From Runella sp. CRIBMP (lineage in GTDB: Bacteria; Bacteroidota; Bacteroidia; Cytophagales; Spirosomataceae), in assembly GCF_009905605.1 (NCBI RefSeq), contig NZ_JAAAKZ010000001.1:434001-498000 (forward strand): a DNA stretch of 64,000 nucleotides, given 5' to 3'. How positions within the stretch are numbered: the first letter of the stretch is position 1; each line of letters opens with the position of its first letter. The notes below the pieces were generated by a model that did no database searches, was not told where the DNA came from, and was given only the letters and a program-made list of their open reading frames with translations. The position numbers and the translations under genes were made by a program. Below are positions 35,670 to 43,922 of the stretch, one piece after another.

Positions 35670-36818
35670 ATGGAAAATAACCAAGCTCTAACCAAACTCT
35701 CTGATTTGCCGATTCTGAAACATTTGGAAGGCGGCGAAAATAAATTGAAAGTCCTTCCTGAAAATATGGCCAATTGGAAAAAAGGCGAAAAATCCATTGC
35801 GTGGTTGGTAGGACTGGTGCTGATACTTGCCGTGGGCTATGGCTTTATCACGGTGTTGTTGCCACTGATTACTTCGTTGTTGGTGGGGGTCATTACGTTG
35901 GGTTTCAAAATGATTGAAGCCATGGTTGTGGTGGGCGCAGTCCTTTTAGGTTTTATGCTCTCGCCGCTCATTTTCAAAGTCTTCCGTCGTATTGTTCGCA
36001 GTTTACACAAGCTTCTCATCAGAATTGACCCATTTGCCGAATTGGATGACCAGCTCGGCAAAATGAAAGATTCTCGTCGAGAGTTTGAGACTGTCAAAGC
36101 AGAAATAAACGCTTGTAAAATTCAAATGAAGCAAGAAGCAGTAAAGGCAGAAAAATTGGCCAAAGATGCCAGTCAGAAGGTTGTTTACTGCCAAGAAGAA
36201 GCTAAGGTGCTGAAAGCAAAATTGGATAAAATGCTCGAAAAAGGCGGTGATGCTGCGCGTGAAACCGACGATTTTGTGGAGTTGGAGGGAAAACTAAATG
36301 CGGCGATTGGCGATGGCAACCGGTCCGTTTCTGAAGCTGAAACTTATCGGAGATTGGTCGATACCTTTGGCTCACGGGCCAACGTGTTTGCAAAACTTGA
36401 CCGTAAATTGGTGGGGTATGGTCATGCGTTTGACGAGAAACTCAAAGACTTTGCCACCAGTATTAACTTATTGAAAACAGAATCACGGGCGATGGCCGCC
36501 GCCAACAACGCCACTACTCGTGCTCGTAAGGTACTCGGACAAAATCAGGATTGGCAGTTGGATTATGCGCTGGAAGTGATTTCGGGACAAATTGCCAGCG
36601 ATATTGCCAATACCCAAGCCAATATCCGCGATTTGGACAGCATCGTCAAAGATTTCAATCCAAACGATGAGCGCGCTTATGCTCGTCTTGAAACTTTTGC
36701 GAATCAAATCAAAGGAGGAGAATTTGAAGTGAGCGACCCCAATCGCGTCTCTAACCCCAATTATAAACTTACCCCGGATCAAAAAAATGCGGGCGGTGGA
36801 ATTACGGATATTTTTTAA
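35670..36818 (+). CDS. Membrane-anchored coiled-coil protein, function unknown
   Basis: 382 residues. A cytoplasmic-like polar start (about 45 residues) is followed by two or three membrane segments (WLVGLVLILAVGYGFITVLL and the AMVVVGAVLLGFMLSPLIF region, to about residue 110). A long Lys/Glu/Ala-rich coiled-coil region spans about 120-330, and the tail ends in GGGITDIF. No family is recognised. The shape recalls PspA-like or TelA-like envelope-stress scaffolds, but no sequence signature supports either. It is followed 74 bp later by a polytopic protein, and then a convergent lipoprotein gene. Confidence 0.75.
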   Translation: MENNQALTKLSDLPILKHLEGGENKLKVLPENMANWKKGEKSIAWLVGLVLILAVGYGFITVLLPLITSLLVGVITLGFKMIEAMVVVGAVLLGFMLSPLIFKVFRRIVRSLHKLLIRIDPFAELDDQLGKMKDSRREFETVKAEINACKIQMKQEAVKAEKLAKDASQKVVYCQEEAKVLKAKLDKMLEKGGDAARETDDFVELEGKLNAAIGDGNRSVSEAETYRRLVDTFGSRANVFAKLDRKLVGYGHAFDEKLKDFATSINLLKTESRAMAAANNATTRARKVLGQNQDWQLDYALEVISGQIASDIANTQANIRDLDSIVKDFNPNDERAYARLETFANQIKGGEFEVSDPNRVSNPNYKLTPDQKNAGGGITDIF

Positions 36819-36892
36819 TTAGAAGTGAGCATTGAGGGGCGAATTCTGAGAATGAAATTCGCTCCTCGTTTCTATCTCATGACTCCTAAACC

Positions 36893-37399
36893 ATGACATT
36901 ACAACAATTCTTTGATCGTGTAGGTGAACGGCCCGACTGGGTGCTTATTTACTTCGCCTTGCTGCCTTTGATGGCCCTTTTGGCAAATCTACTGGGCAAA
37001 AATGAAGGGCATCTGTCACCTTGGAATTACTTCTACGCTTTCTTAATTTATTTGGCTTGTATACCGGGTATTTTTGCTGTAGCGCTCAATGTTTACCTTT
37101 TTTTGTTTGAACGGCGGAGCATTTTTGATTTTAATATTTATACGCAGATTCTTCCCTTTTTTGCCATGTTGCTGACGCTTTGGCTGATTCGTCGGAATGT
37201 CATTTCGTTTGATTATATTCCTGGATTTCAGAAATTAAGCGGGTTGGTACTGATGATTTTTGCCGTTATCTCCCTGATGTGGATTGTAGACCGTACGCGT
37301 ATTGTGGTCTTCTCTTACCTCAAATTTGAATACGTACTGGTGATTTTTGCCGTTTTACTCGTACTCCTTTTGTGGGGATGGCGAAAATTATTTAACTGA
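36893..37399 (+). CDS. Polytopic membrane protein, function unknown
   Basis: 168 residues with about five membrane segments (near 17-34, 45-75, 85-102, 112-130 and 143-165) and short loops. No family is recognised. It follows the coiled-coil gene in the same direction and is probably co-transcribed. Its stop is two bases from that of the convergent lipoprotein gene. The cluster suggests an envelope complex; that is inferred from position only. Confidence 0.75.
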   Translation: MTLQQFFDRVGERPDWVLIYFALLPLMALLANLLGKNEGHLSPWNYFYAFLIYLACIPGIFAVALNVYLFLFERRSIFDFNIYTQILPFFAMLLTLWLIRRNVISFDYIPGFQKLSGLVLMIFAVISLMWIVDRTRIVVFSYLKFEYVLVIFAVLLVLLLWGWRKLFN

Positions 37400-37401
37400 A
37401 G

Positions 37402-38175
37402 TTACAATTCATCCACCGTACCGGCGCCCAGCTCCTGCAATAAAGTACTCCAATAATGGGTTACGGTAGGGTTATTTTCTTTGGTGCTACTTGTAGGCTC
37501 AAAAGGTAATGCAATCTTGATTTCGGCCGCGTTTAGGGCGTATTGCTGCATGGCTTTGGCATCAGTTTTGGCCCAACTTTCAGCTTGGCTATTGTCTTGA
37601 GGAGGTGTTGAATGAAAGTCGCGGCGATTGGCGCCTTTCATGCTCTCGATCATGTCGCTTAGATAGTATACTTTTACTTCAGCACCCGTTTCGGTGGCTT
37701 TGTTGATAACGGGCAGGCTCGCCCAAATATCGGTTTGGCGCTGAGAATTTCCCACGTTTTGGATACCTAACTTGGCCATTAACTGCCGTAGAAATATCAT
37801 ACGTTCGCGCTGGAGGGTGAGGTCGGCGGTGGTTTGAGCCGCTTCGCGGTCGGTCGCGTTCATGTGACTGATATCTTCTACTTCGGTACGGCAGGTAAGT
37901 GATAAAGCACGTGCTTTTTGGGTATTTTCATGAATAAAATACACTTCCAATTTGTCGCCTTTTTGACGGATGTTTTGCTCAATCAAATCACTTAATATTT
38001 GCTGATATTTCTGGGCGACAAACGCTTTATTGATATTGACACTCTGGGTTTTGTCCATAAAAACCAAGGTGTAAACCGGCCCAGTAGTAACGGCGGCTTT
38101 TTTCTCTTCAGAAAAACAGGAAACTAAGAGGCAACAAACGGTGATAATTATACTATAATTGAGAATGCGAATCAT
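37402..38175 (-). CDS. Lipoprotein with a VWA-like fold
   Basis: About 257 residues from the ATG at 38175, which yields a lipoprotein signal ending in LLVSC; the frame to 38232 adds 19 untypical residues. After the lipid anchor, VYTLVFMDKTQSV carries a DxTxS motif like the metal site of von Willebrand A domains. VKVYYLSDMIES later supplies the usual Ser-Asp position. A polar C-terminal part follows. The match is to the fold pattern only. It could bind metal or a partner protein in the periplasm, next to the two membrane proteins. Confidence 0.65.
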   Translation of the reverse strand: MIRILNYSIIITVCCLLVSCFSEEKKAAVTTGPVYTLVFMDKTQSVNINKAFVAQKYQQILSDLIEQNIRQKGDKLEVYFIHENTQKARALSLTCRTEVEDISHMNATDREAAQTTADLTLQRERMIFLRQLMAKLGIQNVGNSQRQTDIWASLPVINKATETGAEVKVYYLSDMIESMKGANRRDFHSTPPQDNSQAESWAKTDAKAMQQYALNAAEIKIALPFEPTSSTKENNPTVTHYWSTLLQELGAGTVDEL

Positions 38176-38302
38176 GGCATTGAGTGAGATTTGACGCGAA
38201 GATGGCATTTGATAAATAAATACGCAATCCAAAACGGATAAAAGGCTTGTCTATTGTGACGAAAAGCAATTAAATGGGTTGAATCAGTAGAAATGAACTT
38301 TT

Positions 38303-38310
38303 TAACTTTG
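38303..38310 (+). promoter_or_regulatory. -7-like box upstream of a 31-codon reading frame
   Basis: TAACTTTG fits TAnnTTTG; a TTG at 38279-38281 is 21 nt upstream. The predicted start of transcription is at or beside the ATG at 38317. Confidence 0.35.
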
Positions 38311-38316
38311 GTAAAA

Positions 38317-38412
38317 ATGTATGCCAGTCCTGAAAATAGTATACCGAGCGATGTTTTTGGGGAAAACTGGGTATTTCCAGCGGGGCCTTTAAAAAAAGGC
38401 CCGTATCAGTGA
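38317..38412 (+). CDS. Possible 31-residue leaderless ORF (tentative)
   Basis: The frame encodes MYASPENSIPSDVFG and continues to a TGA at 38410, inside the lpdA terminator hairpin. A -7-like box lies just upstream. No family is recognised. It may be a small protein, a small RNA or chance. Confidence 0.2.
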   Translation: MYASPENSIPSDVFGENWVFPAGPLKKGPYQ

Positions 38413-38428
38413 TTGACGGATACGGGCC
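38391..38428 (-). terminator. Terminator after lpdA
   Basis: GGCCCGTATC pairs with GATACGGGCC; on the minus strand it is followed by seven T. It lies 23 bp beyond the lpdA stop. Confidence 0.9.
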
Positions 38429-38450
38429 TGCAACTATTTTACTAAAAATT

Positions 38451-39845
38451 TTATAGGTGAATCACCTCACCGTAAGCAGCGGCGGCCGCTTCCATAATCG
38501 CTTCCGACATGGTAGGGTGTGGGTGAACCGACTTCACGATTTCGTGGCCAGTGGTTTCCAAATTACGGGCAACAACTACTTCGGCAATCATTTCGGTGAC
38601 GTTGGTGCCAATCATGTGCGCACCGAGCCATTCGCCGTATTTGGCGTCAAAAATCACTTTTACAAAACCTTCTGGCGTACCAGCGGCTTTGGCTTTTCCT
38701 GATGCGGAGAAGGGGAATTTACCTACTTTAATCTCGTATCCGGCTTCTTTGGCGGCTTTTTCGGTATAGCCTACCGAAGCAATTTCGGGGGTACAATACG
38801 TACAGCCAGGGATATTGTTGTAATTGAGCGGATGTACGTGCGGCTGACCCGCGATTTTTTCAACGCAGATAATTCCTTCGGCCGAGGCTACGTGGGCTAA
38901 GGCTTGTCCTTTGGTCACATCACCGATGGCGTAATATCCTGGAACATTGGTTTGGTAAAAATCATCAGTTGTAATTTTTCCTTTTTCAACTTTGATACCC
39001 GTTTCTTCCAAACCGATGTTTTCGATGTTGGCTACCACACCAGCCGCCGAAAGTACAATGTCGGTTTCGATTTTGATTTCACCAGAAGGGGTTTTGACGG
39101 TCGACACACAACCTGCACCGCTTGTATCGACTTTTTCCACGCTTGAATTAAGGTGGATGTCGATACCCATTTTTTTGTATTGTTTGGCCAGTTCTTTTGA
39201 GACGTCTTCGTCTTCTACGGGAACCACGTTAGGCATAAACTCCACAATCGTTACTTTGGTGCCCATGCTGGCGTATACATACGCAAACTCAACGCCGATT
39301 GCTCCAGAACCAATGACGAGCAATGACTTAGGTTGTTTTTCCAACGACATTGCTTTGCGGTACTCAATTACTTTCTGACCGTCGATAGGAACGTTGGGGA
39401 GCTGACGAGCGCGGCCTCCTGTGGCAATGATGATGCTCGTGGCCGTGTATTCGGTTTTTTTACCGTCTTTTTCAACTTCTACTTTTTTGCCGGGTTTTAC
39501 GCGGCCTGCGCCTTCGATGATGTCGATTTTGTTTTTCTTCATCAGAAAGTTTACGCCTTTGCTCATGCCATTGGCTACGTCGCGGCTACGCTTAATAACC
39601 GCGCCGAAATCAGCTTCAGCATTGCCAACCGTGATACCATAATCTTTGGCGTGGTTGATGTATTGAAATACCTGAGCGCTTTTCAATAACGCTTTGGTAG
39701 GGATACAGCCCCAGTTAAGGCAAATACCTCCAAGGCTTTCTTTTTCTACAATAGCGGTTTTTAATCCCAATTGGGAAGCGCGGATGGCAGCTACGTAGCC
39801 ACCGGGCCCGCTGCCAATAATTATCAAATCGTACTGTGAAGCCAT
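38451..39845 (-). CDS. lpdA: Dihydrolipoyl dehydrogenase (E3)
   Basis: 464 residues. The FAD motif GSGPGGYVAAI is at the N-terminus and the redox-active disulfide is GGICLNWGCIPT (Cys42 and Cys47). A second Rossmann motif, GSGAIGVEFAYVYASMG, binds NAD. The C-terminal HPHPTMSEA carries the catalytic His. It reoxidises lipoamide in the pyruvate and 2-oxoglutarate dehydrogenase complexes. It is a single-gene unit with its own consensus promoter, a hairpin in its leader and a terminator; the other complex subunits are elsewhere. Confidence 0.96.
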   Translation of the reverse strand: MASQYDLIIIGSGPGGYVAAIRASQLGLKTAIVEKESLGGICLNWGCIPTKALLKSAQVFQYINHAKDYGITVGNAEADFGAVIKRSRDVANGMSKGVNFLMKKNKIDIIEGAGRVKPGKKVEVEKDGKKTEYTATSIIIATGGRARQLPNVPIDGQKVIEYRKAMSLEKQPKSLLVIGSGAIGVEFAYVYASMGTKVTIVEFMPNVVPVEDEDVSKELAKQYKKMGIDIHLNSSVEKVDTSGAGCVSTVKTPSGEIKIETDIVLSAAGVVANIENIGLEETGIKVEKGKITTDDFYQTNVPGYYAIGDVTKGQALAHVASAEGIICVEKIAGQPHVHPLNYNNIPGCTYCTPEIASVGYTEKAAKEAGYEIKVGKFPFSASGKAKAAGTPEGFVKVIFDAKYGEWLGAHMIGTNVTEMIAEVVVARNLETTGHEIVKSVHPHPTMSEAIMEAAAAAYGEVIHL

Positions 39846-39876
39846 TTATTTATGTGTATTGAGTAGTGAATTTCAA

Positions 39877-39922
39877 AACGCCGGCAAGGTTTTGAGTGGG
39901 AAACCCAATCCTTGCCGACGTT
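39877..39922 (-). promoter_or_regulatory. Hairpin in the lpdA 5' leader
   Basis: AACGCCGGCAAGG pairs with CCTTGCCGACGTT with one mismatch, and has inner pairing. It lies between the lpdA promoter and start codon, and also just after the hydroxylase gene, so it may be a leader structure, a terminator, or both. Confidence 0.6.
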
Positions 39923-39937
39923 ACCGTATTGGCGTCA

Positions 39938-39967
39938 CAAAAATAGACGGAAAAGTTGGTTTGACAA
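39938..39967 (-). promoter_or_regulatory. lpdA promoter
   Basis: On the minus strand, TTG (39965-39967), a 19-nt spacer and TATTTTTG (39938-39945) match the Bacteroidota consensus exactly. Confidence 0.75.
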
Positions 39968-39987
39968 TAGTCTTCCTTCGCTGTCTA

Positions 39988-42117
39988 TTAACCCAATGTA
40001 GCTCCTTGTTCAGAAAAAGGCTGATTGTAGAGTCGCTTGCCCGTTGTTTTGAAAATAGCATTGGCAATGGCTCCGCCCGTTGGAGGCAATGCAGGTTCTC
40101 CAAGGCCAGTAGGGTCGATGCCATTTTTGACAAAATGTACTTCAATGTCAGGAACTTCGTTGTAGCGAATCAGGCGGTATTTGTTGAAATTATCCTGCTG
40201 AGGTGCGCCGTCTTTGAAAGTAAGGTTTCCGTACATGGCATGGCCAAGCCCATCCACGATAGCGCCGTAGACTTGGTTTTGGGCGCTGCTTTCGTTGATG
40301 ACGATGCCGCAATCAACGGCTGCGTATACCTTTTTCAAAACGGGTTTTCCTTTAACATTGGCCATTTCGGCAATTTGGGCCACGTAAGAAGCGTGTGAGA
40401 AGTACACGCTAAAACCTTGGTAAACTCCTTTTTTCTTCTTGCCCCAACCCGCTTTATCAGCCGCTAACTTAATGACCTCCCGGAAACGTTCGGGCTCGTA
40501 AGTGAGTTTTCCGACGGGGCTTTTCTGTGCTTTTTCCAACAACTCCATCCGTAACTGAATGGGGTCTTTGCCGCCCGCCATGGCTACTTCATCCAAAAAC
40601 GCCTGCTCGGCATAGGCCAAAAAGTTGGTAATCGGTGCCCGCCAAGGGCCAGTAGTAATGGGCGACTTGTGGTCGTTGGATTGAATTAGTGTATTTTCAA
40701 TAGCACCTACTGGAAAGTTGTCGGGGCGGGTGGCGTTTCCAGCGTTCATTCCAGCACCGTGGAGCATATAGCCAGTGATATTGCCCGCTTTGTCGATAGA
40801 CGCTTTGAAGCGATAACGCACGGCAGGGCGGTAAATTCCCCCAGCAGTGTCATCCTCGCGTGACCAAGTTACTTTTACGGGTGCTTTGATGATGCTCGAT
40901 AGCTCAGCAGCTTCTACGGCGTAGTCGGTGTTGAGACGGCGTCCAAATCCTCCACCCATACGAGTCAGTTCTATGGTAACTTTTTCGGGAGCGATGTTGA
41001 ACATTTTCGCAATTTGGTTTTGCGCATTTTGGGGCGTCTGGCTGGGGCCAGCCATCTCGATACTATCGCCTTTGAAATGGGCAAAAAAGTTCATCGGCTC
41101 CATCGGGCTATGCGGCAAGAATGGGCATTGATATTCGGCTTCAATAACCTTGTAGGCATTTTTGAAAGCCGCTTCTATGTCGCCGTCTTTGCGGTGAACG
41201 GTGGCAGTGGTGCTGTTGAGCATTTCTTTGAAAATGCGGTCGTGGTCGGCGGAGCTTTCGAGGTCTTTTTCTTTTTCCCACTCAATTTTCACGGCTTTGC
41301 GGGCCTGCATCACTTCCCAAGTGGTTTTCCCGACGATGGCTACTTTATTGCCAAAGGAAACTACATCTGTGATACCAGGCATTTTCTTGGCCTCGGTAGC
41401 GTCAAATGATTTCAATTTGAGGCCAAAAGCGGGTGGGCGTTGAATCATGGCGTTGAGCATACCTTCGCGCTTGTAGTCAATGCCAAACAGGTTCTTTCCC
41501 GTCAGAATGGCTTTACTATCAACGCCTTTTACGGAAGTCCCAATCAAGGTGAAGTTGCTTTTATCTTTGAGCTTTACCGTGGTGGGAGGCGTAATTTGGG
41601 CAGCATCCGTTGCCAACTCGCCGTAGCTTAGTTTTTTGCCTGAGCTGTGCATTACGAAGCCTTTGCTGGTGCTACACTCGCTGAGGGGGACACTCCATTT
41701 TTTGGCGGCTGCTTCCATCAACATGACGCGGGCAGTTGCTCCGGCTTTGCGTAGGCGTTCCCATGAGTGGCGGATAGCGCCGCTTCCTCCGGTGAGTTGA
41801 CGTTCAAATTTTTTGGTATCCAACGGCGACTGCTCTACCTTTACTTTGCTCCAATCGGCGTCCAATTCTTCGGCCACAATGATTGGAAAAGCCGTTTTGA
41901 TGCCTTGTCCGATTTCGGGATTGGGCGAATATATAGTAATGATGCCCGAAGGCGCGATGGCCAGATAAGCGTTAAAGTCGATGGTATCGGCGGCGGCTTT
42001 GGTCAATACGCCAGGCTCAAAGGCCTCCGACGAAAACCAGCCAAATCCGAGTACTAAGCCACCAGCCGCGGTGGCAGATGTTTTGAAGAAATCTCTTCTG
42101 GATTGATTAGTGCTCAT
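39988..42117 (-). CDS. Molybdopterin-binding subunit of an isoquinoline 1-oxidoreductase-type hydroxylase
   Basis: 709 residues. A twin-arginine signal (QSRRDFFKTSATAAGGLVLGFG) directs the folded cofactor protein to the periplasm. GGFGRRLNTDYAVEA, PWRAPITNFLAYAEQAFLDE and LGEPALPPTGGAIANAIF mark the molybdopterin-binding domain of the IorB/aldehyde-dehydrogenase group, which uses molybdopterin cytosine dinucleotide in relatives. It would hydroxylate an N-heterocycle or aldehyde, passing electrons to the 2Fe-2S subunit encoded upstream 52 bp away. The substrate is not known. Confidence 0.9.
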   Translation of the reverse strand: MSTNQSRRDFFKTSATAAGGLVLGFGWFSSEAFEPGVLTKAAADTIDFNAYLAIAPSGIITIYSPNPEIGQGIKTAFPIIVAEELDADWSKVKVEQSPLDTKKFERQLTGGSGAIRHSWERLRKAGATARVMLMEAAAKKWSVPLSECSTSKGFVMHSSGKKLSYGELATDAAQITPPTTVKLKDKSNFTLIGTSVKGVDSKAILTGKNLFGIDYKREGMLNAMIQRPPAFGLKLKSFDATEAKKMPGITDVVSFGNKVAIVGKTTWEVMQARKAVKIEWEKEKDLESSADHDRIFKEMLNSTTATVHRKDGDIEAAFKNAYKVIEAEYQCPFLPHSPMEPMNFFAHFKGDSIEMAGPSQTPQNAQNQIAKMFNIAPEKVTIELTRMGGGFGRRLNTDYAVEAAELSSIIKAPVKVTWSREDDTAGGIYRPAVRYRFKASIDKAGNITGYMLHGAGMNAGNATRPDNFPVGAIENTLIQSNDHKSPITTGPWRAPITNFLAYAEQAFLDEVAMAGGKDPIQLRMELLEKAQKSPVGKLTYEPERFREVIKLAADKAGWGKKKKGVYQGFSVYFSHASYVAQIAEMANVKGKPVLKKVYAAVDCGIVINESSAQNQVYGAIVDGLGHAMYGNLTFKDGAPQQDNFNKYRLIRYNEVPDIEVHFVKNGIDPTGLGEPALPPTGGAIANAIFKTTGKRLYNQPFSEQGATLG

Positions 42118-42169
42118 GCTATGTGGTACGGACGGACTCGCCCGTGGTTAGAATGGTTCAGGAAAGGAA

Positions 42170-42634
42170 TTATTTTTTCATTTTGGCGGCTGCCAGCTTC
42201 ACCGCATCGTGAATCCGGTGGTACGTACCACAACGGCAGATGTTACCCACCATCGCTTCCTCAATTTCTTTGTCGGAAGGGTTGGCATTTTTGGCGAGCA
42301 ATGCCGATGCTGTCATCATTTGGCCTGCCTGACAGTAGCCGCACTGAGGCACGTCTACTTCATCCCACGCTTCCTGCACTGGGTGGGTTCCGGTTTCGGA
42401 TAGCCCCTCTACCGTCGTAATGGTTGCATTAGATACGTTGGATACAGGCACCACGCATGAGCGGGTAGCCTCGCCGTTTACGTGTACGGTACAGGCACCG
42501 CACATTGCCATTCCGCAGCCGTATTTGGTACCTACTAAATCGAGGTGGTCGCGCAATACCCAGAGCAGAGGCGTATTGGCATCAACGTCGGCTTTGTACG
42601 TTTTTCCGTTGATTTTCAGGTTAAATAATGCCAT
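42170..42634 (-). CDS. (2Fe-2S)-binding subunit of the hydroxylase
   Basis: 154 residues with no signal peptide; it is likely exported with its partner. The plant-type cluster is bound by Cys40, Cys45, Cys48 and Cys60 (CGMAMCGAC...C), the second by Cys98, Cys101, Cys133 and Cys135 (CGYC...CRCG). This two-cluster layout is the IorA/CoxS type. It passes electrons from the molybdenum site to an acceptor. It comes first in the unit, before the large subunit; no cytochrome subunit follows. Confidence 0.93.
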   Translation of the reverse strand: MALFNLKINGKTYKADVDANTPLLWVLRDHLDLVGTKYGCGMAMCGACTVHVNGEATRSCVVPVSNVSNATITTVEGLSETGTHPVQEAWDEVDVPQCGYCQAGQMMTASALLAKNANPSDKEIEEAMVGNICRCGTYHRIHDAVKLAAAKMKK

Positions 42635-42687
42635 GTTTGAAAAGGTTAAATTTTGGTATATAACATAAAATTGAATATAAAAGTTAG

Positions 42688-42771
42688 GTTTTGCAAACCT
42701 TTAACCGTCCCCTTATCGACGAACGGCCTACTGGTGACGACGAAACTGTAATTGAATTGCCTATTGAGTAA
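42688..42771 (+). pseudogene. Remnant of a protein C-terminus (tentative)
   Basis: After an in-frame TAG, 27 codons read through a protein-like segment (PLIDERPTGDDETVIELP) to a TAA. There is no start codon or gene body. It may be the tail of a deleted gene, perhaps an antitoxin or addiction gene, but could be chance. Confidence 0.3.
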
Positions 42772-42865
42772 ATATAGGCACATTTGGAGGATTGTTACTT
42801 ACTAAGAATTTTAAAAGTGGCATTTACTTAAAATTCGTAAATTTGTTTCAAAACTGCATAACCAT

Positions 42866-43765
42866 GTGATTATTAAAGAGAAATATGTTAATCCATTTAC
42901 GGATTTTGGCTTTAAAAAATTGTTTGGCACAGAGCTCAACAAAGATTTATTGATTGATTTTTTAAACCAGGTGGTGCTGCCTAACCGTCATAAAATTGCG
43001 GAATTGTCTTAAGCAAAGAATGAACAAATTGGGAATACGGAAATTGATCGAAAGGCCATTTTTGATTTGTATTGTGTAGGCACAAACGGCTAACGTTTCA
43101 TTGTAGAAGTGCAAAAGGCCAAGCAAAACTACTTTAAAGACCGCAGCATTTTTTATTCTTCTTTTCCCATATAATATTAAGAACAGGCAAAGCGGGGTGA
43201 TTGGGATTTTAAATTGTCGGAAATATACACCGTTGGCATTCTTGATTTTGTATTTACAGAAGATAGTAATGAAAAAGAAGTCCGTCATGAAGTGCAATTG
43301 AAAGACCAAAACTGCCGGGTATTCTATGATAAATTGACTTTTATTTATCTGGAAATGCCTCATTTTACAAAAACCGAGGAAGAGCTAAAAACCACCTATG
43401 ACAAATGGCTGTATGTTTTGAAACATCTCCCTTATTTAGACAATCGTCCGAAAGTATTGTAGGAGAAGATTTTTGCTCGATTGTTTGAGGCCGCCGAAAT
43501 CGCCAAATTTACCCCTGACGAACGCGACAGTTATGAAGCCAGGCTTAAATATTACAGAGATTTGAAAAATGTCATTAATACGGCCATTGCCGAAGGCAAA
43601 ACGGGAGGGCGAATGATAAGGCTTATTGAAGGGAAGAAAAAAGGTAAAATTGAAGGCAAGATTGAGATAGCTCGTAATGCCATTGCCGAAAATATCCCGA
43701 TGGATATTATTATTCGCTTGACAGGGCTAGCCGTCGAAGAACTAGGAAAATTGAAAAACGAATAG
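42866..43765 (+). pseudogene. Rpn-family PD-(D/E)XK nuclease/transposase, degraded
   Basis: A single frame of 300 codons follows the Rpn family from start to end: YVNPFTDFGFKKLFG, IDRKAIFDLYC, RFIVEVQKAKQNYFKDR, LKHLPYLDNRP and KFTPDERDSYEARLKYYRDLKNV. It is broken by five in-frame stops at 43010 (TAA), 43091 (TAA), 43172 (TAA), 43178 (TAA) and 43460 (TAG), but no frameshift is seen. The PD-(D/E)XK core residues remain. The start is uncertain (GTG at 42866, or an ATG overlapping out of frame). Two apparently intact fragments (43214-43462 and 43481-43765) are pieces of it. A terminator remains at the end. Confidence 0.85.
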
Positions 43766-43798
43766 AATAGCCTTTTTTATCCTTTCCCAATTTCAAAC

Positions 43799-43832
43799 AA
43801 AGTGTTCGATACCGAACACTTTTTGTTTTTTA
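43799..43832 (+). terminator. Terminator after the Rpn pseudogene
   Basis: AAAGTGTTCG pairs with CGAACACTTT around ATAC, then a T-run. Confidence 0.88.
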
Positions 43833-43853
43833 TAAATACATTAAGTTTCTGAT

Positions 43854-43887
43854 AATCAATTGGTTGATTGGTGGCACGCCTTTGGAT
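43854..43887 (+). promoter_or_regulatory. Candidate sigma-54 promoter with upstream inverted repeat
   Basis: TGGCACG (43872-43878) is a perfect -24 element. At the right spacing, the -12 segment is TGGAT against TTGCW, so the GC of the -12 box is not kept. An inverted repeat AATCAA-TTGG-TTGATT (43854-43869) abuts it. It lies 35-51 nt before the efflux adaptor ATG; that operon encodes a sigma-54 activator. Confidence 0.4.
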
Positions 43888-43922
43888 GCCATTTTGTATA
43901 TACAGCCAATTTATTTTCAAAA

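Noticed and set aside
43214-43462. Independent 82-residue gene
   Set aside because: It is the middle of the Rpn-family pseudogene; the family sequence continues in the same frame on both sides of the stops.
43481-43765. Independent 94-residue gene
   Set aside because: It is the C-terminal part of the same Rpn pseudogene after the TAG stop.
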